This document shows, piece by piece, positions 1 to 11,741 of a stretch of DNA of 64,000 nucleotides (its first letter is position 1; every line of letters starts with the position of its first letter). This stretch comes from Cercis canadensis (lineage: Eukaryota; Streptophyta; Magnoliopsida; Fabales; Fabaceae). The position numbers were made by a program, and so were the translations under genes. The stretch lies in assembly GCA_003255065.1 (NCBI GenBank), contig QAOA01004423.1:434001-498000 (forward strand). The letters are read 5' to 3'. The notes under the pieces were generated by a model. It searched no databases. It was given only the letters and a program-made list of their open reading frames with translations, and had not been told where the DNA came from.

Positions 1-1239
1 CATACTCATCCTACGTAGCAGCTCATGTGTCAAGAATAAAAAATTTGGTCAAACTATTAAATTTATTCTCTAACTTTAAAATTATCTTCACTGTTCACAT
101 CCAAAAAAATATATTTTATCTTCAGTGATTGTCTTCAAGCTTAACTTTGTCAATATCCTTTAGTTTTTTTTCCAATTATTCGATGGGATATGTAAAAGAA
201 AAAAGCTTTGAGAAAAACATTTTTTAATTTGGAAAACAGGAGGTTTTAACTTTTAAGCAATATGTTGAAGCAGGCAATTCAACTTATGTTTTAAGTGCTT
301 TTGACAACATGTTTTCAATGTTTACAAGAATATTTGTTATTCACACCAAGAAAAATGTTTTATTATATGTTTTTGTCCTAAACAACTATTTCTTAACAAA
401 CTAAACAAAAAATGCATTTGGATAAGCATGTCAGGCACCGACAATTCCTGTCATGGTGAGATTGTCAATTCAGACCGACTGCTATCTGATTCTGTTGTTG
501 CATCCTCAGAACCAAAAGAAACCGCAAAGAAGGCTGCGAGCCATGGTGGCCTTATTAGGAATATGGCATGGTCATTTTTATTTTTTTTTGTCCTTTCTCT
601 TTTTCTCAGGCCACCGCAATAATGCATGAATGCTTGCTCATCAGTCAACGGAGTTAATACATATAATTCCCCAGCCAACATCACTGAGATGTATTATTCA
701 GAACTGCTCAAATGTCCTTGGCACATTGAGGATGACAATCATGTTATAGATAATAGTCAAATGGGAAAGGAGAAAACAAGAAGGCGGGAGACTAAACACA
801 GTTTAGGCTTTCCATTTCAAACGTCACTGAGATGTTAATAAAAAACGGTGAGATTCAAGTAAACTCCAGCTCTCCAAACGCTGTGGTATTCCATAAATGC
901 TAAAACTATAACGAGAGTTGCTACAGAATACTAGAATAGTGATCTCAAGTAAGAGACAATAGGGGGAATTAATGAAGATTGATTGGCGAATCTAAATTTT
1001 AAGCTTATAGAACCGAAATATTCAATTAATAATTTTAGTTGCACCAAAGAAGAATATGACAGGCAAAACCATTGAATCTTGTATAAATTAGTTGCACTTC
1101 CCAACTTCTGGGCCACGCAGAGTGTAAGAAGTCTAATTTACAATAACACGTCTACCATACGCCGACACAAAACAACAATGATTTAGTATCACATGCCCAT
1201 GTGGATTGACGTATGACAAGTACTACTTGTCATACCAAC
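1..1239. other. AT-rich intergenic DNA with no secure gene
   Basis: No recognisable gene. A 64-codon open frame at 428-622 (+) begins with an ATG and has mixed composition (residues MSGTDNSCHGEIVNSD at its start), then runs into a T-rich stretch that looks like an intron 3' end (polypyrimidine then CAG at about 607-609). It could be a decayed exon, but I recognise no family and see no continuation. Confidence 0.4.
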
Positions 1240-2298
1240 TAGGGGTGAACATCGGTCTGTTACGGTCTGGTTCGGCCGTCCAACCAACCAACCAACCGAT
1301 GCTAACCGAAGGTCTAAAAATGGCGAACCTATACCGACCGTTTTAAGGCAAAAACCGAGCAGGTAGGTTTCGTTGGTTCTCGGGTGTGGTCGGGTGGGTT
1401 CAGTCGGTTTGCCACTATAATCAGGGACTGGTTCAATGCATCCCAAACCTTTCGCCAGTCAACATTCAAACAAATCAACATTTCAAATTACAATCCATAA
1501 ACACTCAGAAGAAGAAACCAAATATGGGAAAATGTCAGTAACATTATGACAAATCTAAACCTGTTTTGGTGGTTGCTTTCAGTGACCACAACCATTTCGT
1601 CAAAGCAGGCACAACATTTGAGACAAAGCTACTCATAATCTCTGAAAAATACAAAGAAGCGACGGTGAAGTAATAGATGCTGCTCAAGAGACGCCTCCAA
1701 ATAGAACCAAAATAGTGAGACCAAACATGAGCAGATTCGTACCCATTACTTCTAGTCTGAAAATGAAGCCCTGAGAGTAGCTCAGAAGATGGGAAATGCA
1801 AGATCTCAACAATGGCAAAAACCCTAGTTCATAGCTTGGGGTTGATGTGAAATGCGTGAAGCTCAAAACGTAGTGCTTTTTTGGGGTTTTGGGTTGTTAG
1901 CAAAACCATTGGGTTTGAGTGTGTAGAGTGAATGCGAACGGAAAAGGCGAAAAGGACAAGAAAAAAAAGAGCAAAAAAGAAGGGGAAAGAGCAAGGGACA
2001 GTAGTATAAGGAAGTGGGAAAGAGAGAAATGACCGTTAAAGTGAGAGTTCTCGATGAGAATGAATGACATTTTATTATTAGGACTGGTGAGTGGTGAGGA
2101 GAGTAAAGAAGAAAGAGAACATGATTGAGAGAAGAAATTAATTGGTCGGGTCACGGTTTACAATGTGTAAACCCGATTTTGACCGGTCAAACCGGTTAAA
2201 TCATGCCTAGTCATCCGATCTCGCCCATGCAACTTTAAGAACTGTCCAATTTGCTATTTTTAGGCTTTCACGGATTATACAGGTTAAGAACACCCCTA
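1240..2298. mobile_element. Non-autonomous hAT-like DNA transposon (1.06 kb)
   Basis: The left end reads TAGGGGTGAACATCGG and the right end, reverse-complemented, reads TAGGGGTGTTCTTAACC, so short terminal inverted repeats of the plant hAT type are present. The flanking 8-mers ATACCAAC (1232-1239) and ATGACAAC (2299-2306) match at 6 of 8 positions, consistent with an aged 8-bp target duplication. Both subterminal regions are rich in CGGT/ACCG motifs, as in the other two hAT elements of this window. No transposase is visible. On the minus strand a transcribed-looking stretch (about 1560-1870) holds short open frames, one containing MGTNLLMFGLTILVLFGGVS, which may be a captured host fragment or old leader sequence; I do not recognise it. 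Confidence 0.7.
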
Positions 2299-3146
2299 AT
2301 GACAACTCCTATTGGTCAGATTAATAAAATCATGCATGGTACATGCATATTTATTGGGTGATTTTTGGTTTTCTACGACCTATTGCCATTATTTTTTGTG
2401 TCAGATTAATTTTAAAAAAGTTTAAGTTTCTGCATGTCTTGACCACTTGTGTTTTAATAAATGTTTGAACTCTCAGCATTACCTTATGATTCATTCTCCT
2501 TTGAATTTAATTTGTTAACCGAGTTACACCTAATGATTATATTTATTGGATAATTATTTGTTCTAAACAAAGTCATGTTTAAATTGTAAGCAATGTCAAG
2601 TATAGATCAATATTCATTACTGAGAAGTGAGTACGCGATAAAATAATGTTGAAATGGGCCACTTAACTGCATACGTCAACGAGATGTATGGTATTGGGAA
2701 AAACTTTTATAAAATAGGATCACAAGTTAATTTAAACAGGAGTTTGGATAAACAGTAAAACATATATGCATGAAAGTAAAAANTAAAATAATGTTGAAAT
2801 GGACCACTTAACTGCATACGTCAACGAGATGTATGGTATTGGGAAAAACTTTTATAAAATAGGATCACAAGTTAATTTAAACAGGAGTTTGGATAAACTG
2901 TAAAACATATATGCATGAAAGTAAAAAAGAAAATAATAATAATAAATTTAAAATATATACAAATAATGAAAATGAGGAAAAATTAAGTTAATTTTCATAT
3001 AATTACAAAGAAAAAAGTAAATACTTTTTAAAAAATTAGTTACTTTCATATAGTTTTAGATAAATTATAATGTCTTAATATAATTATATCCACTTTCATG
3101 AGAAATAATTGTTTTTATCATGTCATAATTTTATTGAATAAAGTTA
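2299..3146. other. AT-rich intergenic DNA with an N-separated direct repeat
   Basis: No gene is visible. The stretch contains a near-identical 144-bp direct repeat, 2639-2782 and 2784-2927, separated only by the ambiguous base at 2783. The rest is AT-rich sequence without motifs I can assign. Confidence 0.6.
2639..2927. repeat. 144-bp direct repeat split by a single N
   Basis: Copy 1 (2639-2782) and copy 2 (2784-2927) are almost identical; visible differences include GGGCC versus GGACC early in the copies and a later CAGTAAA versus CTGTAAA. The N lies exactly at the junction. This is what results when two overlapping contig ends are joined without collapsing the overlap, so the duplication may not exist in the genome. 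Confidence 0.8.
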
Positions 3147-3155
3147 TAAACTAAT

Positions 3156-3945
3156 GGACAAAACTTAGGTAAAGTTCTATAGGTGTTAGTAGTACTGTTC
3201 CTCTATTAAAACATTACATGTGTATTTTTTTTTACACATCAACAATCACGTCATCTCTTCATTATTCCTCAAAATTTCATCTTTACATACGCCCAATTTC
3301 TCTCTCCCTCACCAACCTCCAATGATGTCCCTCCCTCCCTCTACAACAATCCTTCACTCCCGCTTTAACCATCTCTACACTCAACTTTTTCTGCAACATA
3401 TTGGTTTGCATGGCTAGTTCAACTACTAAGAATGGGAAGCACCTTGGGTTCTCTTGTATTGAAAGGGAACAAAGTGTTAGTAATCTGTGTTGTCGGCAAC
3501 ACTCTGGTGGTGACCGTCTGGGATTCCCACTGCAAGTGTGTGGAATTTGCAGGCCGTGGGGGTTATTATAGGGAAGGAGCGAAACACAGCACGGAAGACT
3601 TGGAAAACTTTGGTTTTGTGTTTCTCTTTTTGGGTTGGTTGGACAAGGGAAGTTGTTGTTGGGAGTGGGGGTGGGGGAGGAGGGGCTGTTGAAGAGGAGC
3701 ATGAGGAATTAAGGGACTAAGAAGCAAAGCATTCTGATGTGGAGATGTGTGAGGGATTGTTGCAGAGGGGGGAGGGACACCATGAGAGATTGCTGGGCAA
3801 AGAGAAATTGGGTGTTGGGAAGATGAAATTTTGAGGAATAATCAAGAGATGACCTGGTCTTTGATGTGTAAAAAATAATACACGTATAATATTTTAATAG
3901 AGGAGCAATATACCAACACTATAGAACTTTACTTAAGTTTTGTCC
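3156..3945. mobile_element. Non-autonomous Mutator-like element (MULE), 790 bp
   Basis: The element begins GGACAAAACTTAGGTAAAG and ends with the inverted equivalent (CTTTACTTAAGTTTTGTCC). Inverted similarity continues inward for about 210-230 bp on each side (left about 3156-3382, right about 3734-3945), the long-TIR structure typical of MULEs. It is flanked by a perfect 9-bp direct repeat TAAACTAAT (3147-3155 and 3946-3954), the hallmark MULE target duplication. The core (about 3383-3733) is G-rich on the plus strand, open in several frames and encodes no transposase; it could be captured host DNA, but I cannot identify it. The element ends 226 bp upstream of the ACBP3 start codon, within that gene's promoter or 5' UTR. 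Confidence 0.92.
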
Positions 3946-4171
3946 TAAACTAATCCCACCCTTGTCTTGGAGGTGGTGAAAGAGTCGTTTTCCAACACCG
4001 ACTTAGAAATCGCTTAAGTAAAACACTAAAACATGGACCTACACCTAACAGCAGTCTGATGCAAAGCAGAATATGCCTTACTCTTCTATGCAAAATCCTC
4101 TTTCTTCCTCTCTGTTATCGTCATCATCAGAAAGCAGTCACGCACTCACACACTCTCTCTTCTTGCGAGCC

Positions 4172-5580
4172 ATGGACCTCTTTTGGGAGCTTGCCTTAAC
4201 TGTAGCTCTTTTTCTTCTGCTTCCAATAATTTTTGTCAAGCTCCTGTCCGTGCCTTCTCATCATGATGCAAGTGTAAAAGCTGCCATCGCCGAGCGTGAG
4301 CTTGGAGTCGAATCTAATATTCAGAATTGGGATACAGAGCAAGTTATTCCAAAAGCGGGAAAAGTTGATAAACTTAGAAACGAATCAATACTGGAAAAGC
4401 TGATTGCCCCAGAAATAGTAGAGGTGAGCTGTGGATCGCCCAAAATACATAATAGAGAGAGGGTTGATAAGAATAGATTTTACAATGAAATTGAAGTTGT
4501 TGATTTGACGGAGAAGCCTGTTCTCATATGTGGGTGCGAAAAGAATTTCTCAGTTGATGAAGGTAGCCAGAGGACTAAAATTAGCCACGAATTAGAATTG
4601 ATAGAGGCTGAATCTAGAGTACCCAAAGTAGAAGAGATTGAGATCTCACACTGCGACAGCAATTGCGGTGGAATTGATGAATTTAGAAGTGACAGAGTAG
4701 AGAATGAAAACAGGGGGTTGGGGTTGGGGTTGTTGGATGATGATGATTGGGAAGGAGTAGAAAGAACAGAGTTGGAGAGGCTTTTTGGTTCTGCAGTTGT
4801 ATATGTTGGGTCTAAGAACAATGCTAATCGAATCGCGAGTCTTAGTGATGATGTGAAAGTACAGCTATATGGGTTTCACAAGATTGCCACCCAAGGCCCT
4901 TGCCGGGAACCTCAGCCAATGGCATTGAAGTTCTCTGCTCGAGCAAAGTGGTACTAACTTTCTGCACTTTTTTATTTTTATTTATTTATCATCGATTCTG
5001 GAATTTTATTTGTTTGTTTGTTCAATTTTATTATAACTCATACAAATTCAAAACCTTTTGCCAAGAAATTGCACTTTGAGATTTCGAATTTCCAATGGGG
5101 TTATATAGCACAAATGTGTCCGCTTCACTAAATTGACGGAGTAACTAAATTTTTTGTGCAAGGAATGCTTGGCAACAGCTTGGGATTATGAGTCCAGAGC
5201 TGGCAATGGAGCGATACATCACCATTCTTTCAGAAAGCATTCCTGATTGGATGCCAGATTATCGTAATGTAAGTATAAGGTTTTACTTTGATTTCCCCAT
5301 TCCCTTTTTAAGATAAAGGTGACAGAAATCATTTTTCCGAGGTCAATTGGAGTTTTGAGGCTGAAAGTTGATGCCTCACGTGATGACTGAAACCGTTTTT
5401 TTTCTTAGATCTCTCAGATAGTGAGTGAATGACCGTATGTCCTTTTGTCTCTCATCAGAGTCTACTATCGTGGAAAATTTGGGATTGAATTTTTGATGTC
5501 TTTTGTTGCAGGAAAATCCAAAAGCAGTTTCTGGTGATATCCAAGCATGTCAAAAGCAACGTTTCAATTTGAAGACGTAG
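4172..5580 (+). CDS. ACBP3: Acyl-CoA-binding domain-containing protein 3 (ACBP3-type)
   Basis: Three exons, 4172-4950, 5163-5268 and 5512-5580, joined at GT-AG sites in frame, give 317 residues. The protein starts MDLFWELALTVALFLLLP, a hydrophobic signal or membrane anchor, followed by a long acidic low-complexity linker. The C-terminal third is an acyl-CoA-binding domain, with VQLYGFHKIATQGPC, then the W-NAWQQLG helix and the SESIPDWMPDY end. Family members bind long-chain acyl-CoA esters and phospholipids; Arabidopsis ACBP3 enters the secretory pathway or apoplast and affects autophagy and leaf senescence. The ATG at 4172 has a good context (GCCATGG) and begins the hydrophobic segment; in-frame ATGs at 4073 and 4088 would add up to 33 residues. 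The 3' UTR appears to run to about 6100 (AATAAA-like run near 6080). A MULE lies just upstream and may affect regulation. Confidence 0.92.
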
Positions 5581-6743
5581 CTACAATACCAAATGGCAGC
5601 TTACATGATAAGGTATTTTTTAGTGACTTTATATTCAATCCTGTTAGTCAGCATTTAGCCATAAAATGAATCCCAGATCTGCACCACTTATTGGCATTTT
5701 TGCCGACAACCACTAATAGGTTTTTAACTCTGTTTGTTCAATAATTTGGATTTGCTATTTTGAACTTGTGAACAGAACAACATTTCAGCATGGCCATGGA
5801 GTTACGTTTCCCATACTCTGATGCCTGAGTTCTTTACCAGTAGAGAACATTCTCTGAGATTATTACAGATCTTCCTGGCCGAGGATGCAGGGTTCACTTG
5901 TAGGACTGTAAATATGTAATTGTAATTTTTAATAGCAGTCAGTTTTATTAAATAATTTCCTCCTCTCCGAGGTTGAGGAAGTGGCAGTTTGTGCAGGAGG
6001 AAAAAAGAAAAAAGAGAAAGAAAAGTGGCTATGTGTACAATGTAATGCCTGTTCTTCCAGAATGGTAGCGGAGATTTTAATAAAATGACTCAATTCTTTA
6101 TTAAAGGAGAGTTTTGCAAATCCAAAATTAAGTGTATGAAATAATCAGTTTGTAGGGAAAGTACCAAAAAATTAATTGTCCAAGGAGAGTATGACTATAT
6201 TTCATATTTAGCTTTAGCACATAACAGACAATCAGACACACGTAATTTTGTTCCATTCACTATTTTTTACTTTTTTCTTAATCTATAAGGAAAAAAAAAA
6301 AACAAATGACAAAGGTAGAACTGGAGTTATATCATAAATACTTTGAAAATTTTAAAGGAGCCATGATCCTTGCATAAAACAATAAAGTCCACCAATGACC
6401 AATTTAAAGTAATATGCAAATTGCAAAGTTGCAAACGCGGTTTTTTTTTTTTTTTTTGGCGCCTTCGCTAGAGCCTAGATTTCATTCTTCAGTCCAAGCA
6501 AGGACGCCGTTTGCACTTCGGTTTCAGCTTCAGCTACTGGACTTATTTCATAGTTTACAACAACATAACCGAACCATCCCTCGTCGATCGAAATGATCCT
6601 CTCCTTCTGATTCTCCGTCACTCTCCCCTTTCTCTGTATCTCGTCTCTCATCTACCCTCACGATCTAGGGTTTATCTGAGATCGGAGTGGACGTAGATTC
6701 TTGCATTCTCTCCCTGTGCCTTAATTCCGAAATATAAAAGCCA

Positions 6744-9700
6744 ATGGGAGTAGTTATTGAGAGCACGGTTTGGGAACCGAATCCATCGTTATACGTCTTG
6801 CTCTTCTTCTGTTGCTTCTTCTCGATCTTTCTGTTCCCTTATTCCTCGAATTCCAACAGAACCTCTACACTCTTCGACCATGGAATCTCTTCCTCGTTTC
6901 TTCGTTTCCAGCGGAGCTTCCTCCTTCTCTATTCTCTTGCTTCCGGTAGCTCATCTCTTCATTTCAGTTAACACTGTTTGGTTTCCAAGAAAATGTGCCA
7001 ATAGCGAAAGGAACCTTAACATTTGGAGAGTTAAATTTTAATTTGTTCAGGAGGAAAGAAAATCTACTTAGCTGAGCAGTCATTATTTCTTAATTGAGAT
7101 TCTGGAATTTTATTTAGTTTTTTCTTTGATTATACGTTCTTATATTTTATCTGTGAGCAAAATTGGAACTCTCTTTTTTCTTAAATACAATTTGTTAGTC
7201 AGTTCGGCTTTAGATCGTTGATGTAAATGCTAATTTCCTTTTTGTTATTTTCCTATTGTTAGTGATGGAAGGTCTGTGGTCAGTGTTCGGAGAATTTGAG
7301 TTAGTTTCTCAAGGAATCGGCCGGGAGCAGATGGTCATGTCTCTCTGTTATGGATACGCAGCGGCTTTCTTTGCTAGTCCTTTCCTCGGCGTGCTTTCAG
7401 ATTTAATGTAAGCCTCTAGTCTTACTTGCTGTTATGGCCAGATCACGTAAGCCTAATTGTTTCTTGGAGATCCAACATTTAGTACTAGAAGCGCCAATTT
7501 CTGCATACTTTAATATTGGACTTAAAGATTTTATCATAAAATTTATTGCAATATAAATGATTTGTTTCTTTATTGACTTTGATATATAATGTGGGATAGT
7601 GTATCATGTAAACAGAAGAATCAATTGTCTTCCATGTGGAATAATTACTAACACTCTGGAATATCATTGATGTTGTAAAATTCTTTTACTATCTGGAGTA
7701 TTTTCTGTTTCTTATTAATTGATCCAGACTGCTATGACATTAGAATGAATTAAAAAAAAAAAAAGCTTGTTTCTGGAACTTGCATCCTTCCAAGGGGCCT
7801 CTACCGCTCTACATATTTTGTGGTATTTAGCGCTCGTTTTCCAGTGAATTGTATTATATTTTTAACTAATTTGGTCATGATACCCTTCTATATGTCATTT
7901 GAACTTTTGAGTATAATTCACTGTAATAGACATGACACCTCCTGGTTATTCCACAGCAAAACTTTGCATCTTCAAGACATATGTACATTATTTTTGTTAA
8001 ATATTGCTCTTCAGGGATCAGTGACATTATGAAACTAACTTATTTAAATATTTGCGTAGAGGCCACAAGAAAATTTCTTTAGTCTTTTGCATCCTACACT
8101 TCTTTGTTGGCATATGGAAGAGGATTTCAGAGCGTCCAAGCATTTTTGCGACCAATATCTGTCTCTCTCTTGCAAGTACGATATTTTCATTCAGTTTTGA
8201 GAGTCTGATGGTCACTCAACATGAAAAGGTAGTCAAGAAAATCTTCCTTGCTCTTGATTTCCTTATAGGCATATATTTTAAGCCTAGGCATCCTCAAATT
8301 TGCCACAGGGACTGGCCTAGATCGGGGTTTATTCTTTCCTGATTGGATAGCTTGGTCCAGACTTTTTGTTTACTCTTATGTGGCAAATATGAGGTTTCTT
8401 ATGACAGAACACAAGGCTGCTTTTAATATCTACAATTTTGTGTCAATCTGGTTTTTATGCATTTGTTTGCAGCAAGGGCACCGGCTGGATTCACTCAACG
8501 ACACATTTTGGTTAATGACTTTCTTTGAGTCTGCATGTTTAATTGCTAGCCAAATGTTTGCAAATTGGTTGATTGGGAATAATGCAGAGAGAAACACTGT
8601 ATATCCTTCCACTACAGCCATCTTAGCAATAATATGCATCGCTTTCCTCACCAGAGGATGGAGAGAAACTCCACAAACAGCTTCTTTTAAGGATTATAGC
8701 ATGTCCTTCTATGCATATATATTTGGTGGTAAGACTCATGCTTTCTTTTTTAGGCTTTCTTCTTTTATATCTAGAACTCACATTATTAAAAAATGCTTGA
8801 TTTAGTATATGTTTGGCAATTAAATCCTAGAAATAAGCTTGAAAGTTTCTGGAATTGCAAGGACAGCCAGGCACTTAAACCTCGTAGAAGTCTAAAACTT
8901 AAAAGTGTAAAGCATTAAGTCTTTGCATGCAGTAAAAAAAGAAGAAAAAAATTAGTGTATAAATGTAATATTATATGAATTTAGTCAGACTCCAATATTT
9001 TCATTTATGTTACTAGTAGTCGCCATATGATTTTTTTCATGTCAACAGTTGATCTTATCTTATTCAGATTTCAATCTCAAGCTGTATTAGGCTCAACCCA
9101 TGCATGCTAAAGGCCATTTCTATATGAGGATTAATTTTTGAATGATTGCATATATTATTGATCCTTTTTCCCCCTTCATGCACATACGTCCAAATGGTTG
9201 TGTTCATGCTAACATGGTACAATAAATTCTTTAATATACATGTGGGAAAAGGAGTTAGTGGATCCTGCCAGAGAAATGCTTCTGGTTAAAATTTTCATCG
9301 ATGTAATGAAAAGTTTACTGAGAACAGCATACTGATGATGATTATGGGATTCCCAGATAAAAGGATATGGCTATTGGCGTGGGCACAAGCTTGCCTTCAC
9401 TTCTCCGTTGGAATATTTTGGATCCTTTGGGCGCCTACAGTGGTGGTATGATATTAGAATTTTAGAACGTAGCTTTTCATGTTTCTGATTCAAATCTTAG
9501 AATACTGTTCTATACATTTTTAATGCATGTGCTTTTAGGCTGATGGACGTGAAGTGCATCTAGGATTGATGTATCCATGCTTTTTGGGCTCAAGGATGCT
9601 AGGAAGCACTGCATTTCCTTGGCTGACTAGTGGTCCATCGTCTCTTAGAACAGAGGACTGCCTAGTGTATGCATACATTTTACTGGGGCTTGTCCTGTCT

Positions 9701-10489
9701 ATTGTGGCCTATGACTATCAGGTGCAGTCATTTTGTATCTTTAAAGAGTGTGAAATATACCTTTGTGCCAGGTTATAGTGCTGGAAGTCTAAGTCTACTC
9801 TGATAATCTATAATATGCAGGAAATTGGAGTTCTGATGACACTATTTTGCTTGTTTCATGCTTGTGTTGGGCTCATTTTACCATCGCTTGCCAGATTAAG
9901 GACCATGTATGTCAACTTGTATATCATGATGTTTCACTTATTCATTTGCTATTGGTGAACTTGATAGTTGTCATTATTCTGCTTACTTTGCTTGCAGGTA
10001 TGTACCTAATGAGTTACGTGGAGGGATGATCGGCCTTTCCTTTACCCCTTCAAATGCTGCAGTCCTGATTTCTCTTGTGCAAGTGCGTGTTTGTTCATTG
10101 AAATGGTTTGAAATCAGGAAACATATGATTAATGAATTAAGCATTATGCAGCATGGGTTGAGGTGAACCATATGATGAATATAAATTATGTCTCAGAAGT
10201 TGAAGTTAGACCATTTTTATTCTATCTAGATGGCTTCACTGTGGATATTTTTGGGATGGAAAGTCAAAATTTCTAACTGTATAAACCTCTGTTTCAGCCG
10301 ATTCATGCATGTATTTACTGGCTTATACATAGTCACTGCCTTTTACTGTTGCAGGGGGGCTACAATAGGAATGTTGGGAATGCAGCATTGATGTCATTTA
10401 GTGTGCTTGGGTTATTGACAGCAGCTGGTTGCATGCATGCCTTGAAGCAATGTGGAAAGCAACCATATCACAACTGGCATAAACAGTGA
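6744..10489 (+). CDS. Molybdate-anion transporter (MFSD5/MOT2-type MFS protein)
   Basis: Nine exons splice in frame: 6744-6945, 7263-7407, 8060-8228, 8473-8728, 9357-9445, 9539-9721, 9821-9906, 9998-10082 and 10355-10489, giving 449 residues, the usual size for plant members. The product is a many-pass membrane protein. Recognisable blocks are VFGEFELVSQGIG and LGVLSDLIGHKKISLVFC (the MFS loop 2-3 motif), then LTRGWRETP, GREVHLGLMYPCFLGSRMLG and VPNELRGGMIGLSFTPSNAA, ending KQPYHNWHKQ. The family is related to animal MFSD5 and Chlamydomonas MOT2, for which molybdate uptake is reported; in plants the substrate is less certain. The start is the first ATG opening the hydrophobic N-terminus, after a pyrimidine-rich leader. 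The T-rich tract at 6441-6457 probably lies in the promoter or 5' UTR. Confidence 0.92.
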
Positions 10490-11741
10490 ATGCATACCCC
10501 TTTGGCAGGGTTTGGTAGTGGTGCATGTCTATCTTCCTAGTTGATGGAAGTGAGGAGTAAAAGACATGGCGAATTTGGATGATGCAGGCGGGGAAAATAA
10601 ATTTCAGAAACCAATATGACACTACTTTTGGTGAGTGCAGAACCAATCTGACATTATGGTGAAGTTTTGTTAGGACAAACTGAAAGGGTGAACAAGGAAA
10701 CTTACGAAACTAATAACTGATTCTTGTTACTCAATTTAGTTCTTTCTCTAAATTCCTAGTCCATGAGATCAAGTTCTCTTCTAATTTGAGAGTCAGGCAT
10801 AAGATGGGATACAGGACTAACAGGTTTTGCGATTGTGCTTTTTATGTTGCAGCTTGCATCCTTTTTCCTGTATATTGCAGTTCAGTTTTACAAATGGAGA
10901 TCTAGCCAACCAGATGATCATCTGAAGCTGTTAGCATAATCGGTATTTGGTGTCAGATTCCAGTTCTTCCAAAAGCGCACCTAACTATCAGAAGGTGAAA
11001 ACTAATATTTATAGTTTTGAGGTTCATAAAGTTGTGTAAAAACATTCTAAGGCTTTCGCATGTGTTTTTATTTGATTTGATGAAGCCACCATCTAGGAAG
11101 TAGTTTGCTTGTACTTCTGCCATTTAGAATCATAAAATAGCATACGAAAATTCAAGCTGAAGAAATTCACTGTTCTCGGTCTTAACATAATTTATTAATT
11201 GCTTTAAATGAAATTAGATTCATGGTTGGTTTGAAAATCCAGCCTATCTTTGTCATTTTATGTACATAGAAATATAGTTATGATCAGAAGATCCGATGCA
11301 TTATTTTGATTAAAGATCATTAATATGATCGTTAGCATCCCCAAACATGCACAAACAGCTCCTGTTTTTAAGCCATTTAGTCAGGGTTTGAAAAATGATT
11401 GCATTTGGTCAATTGGTGCTTTCTTTACAATGCCAAAATAGTGAAAATTGCTCTAGTACATGGAAGATATCTCTTGGCATTATTTGTATCGGTGTCTAAT
11501 AAGGCTGATCAACTAAGAAATTAGCCCACTAACATTTAGCTTTAGAAACTGGAAATTAATATCTCATAATTATGATCTACAATACTTTCATTTCTTTGAT
11601 TACACGTTAACATATAAGGATTCACATCACAAATCTATAGTCATGACTCATGCTATACATTTTCAGCCTCATGTTGTAATTTTTTCCCCTTTAATAATAA
11701 TTCATTTGACTACAAAAATAAAACTGTACGACAGAAACCTG
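10490..11741. other. 3' UTR of the transporter and intergenic DNA
   Basis: This stretch holds the transporter 3' region and the space before the convergent hydroxylase gene. It contains one exon-like segment, 10853-10939, preceded by a pyrimidine-rich TTATGTTGCAG and open for 28 codons to a TAA (residues LASFFLYIAVQFYKWR at its start). It might be an alternative terminal exon or a relic. Nothing else is recognisable. Confidence 0.45.

Noticed and set aside
3283-3702. 139-codon open frame on the minus strand within the MULE
   Set aside because: Pro/Ser-rich low-complexity translation across an inverted repeat, with no domain; it overlaps the repeat arm and looks like chance openness of G/C-rich DNA.
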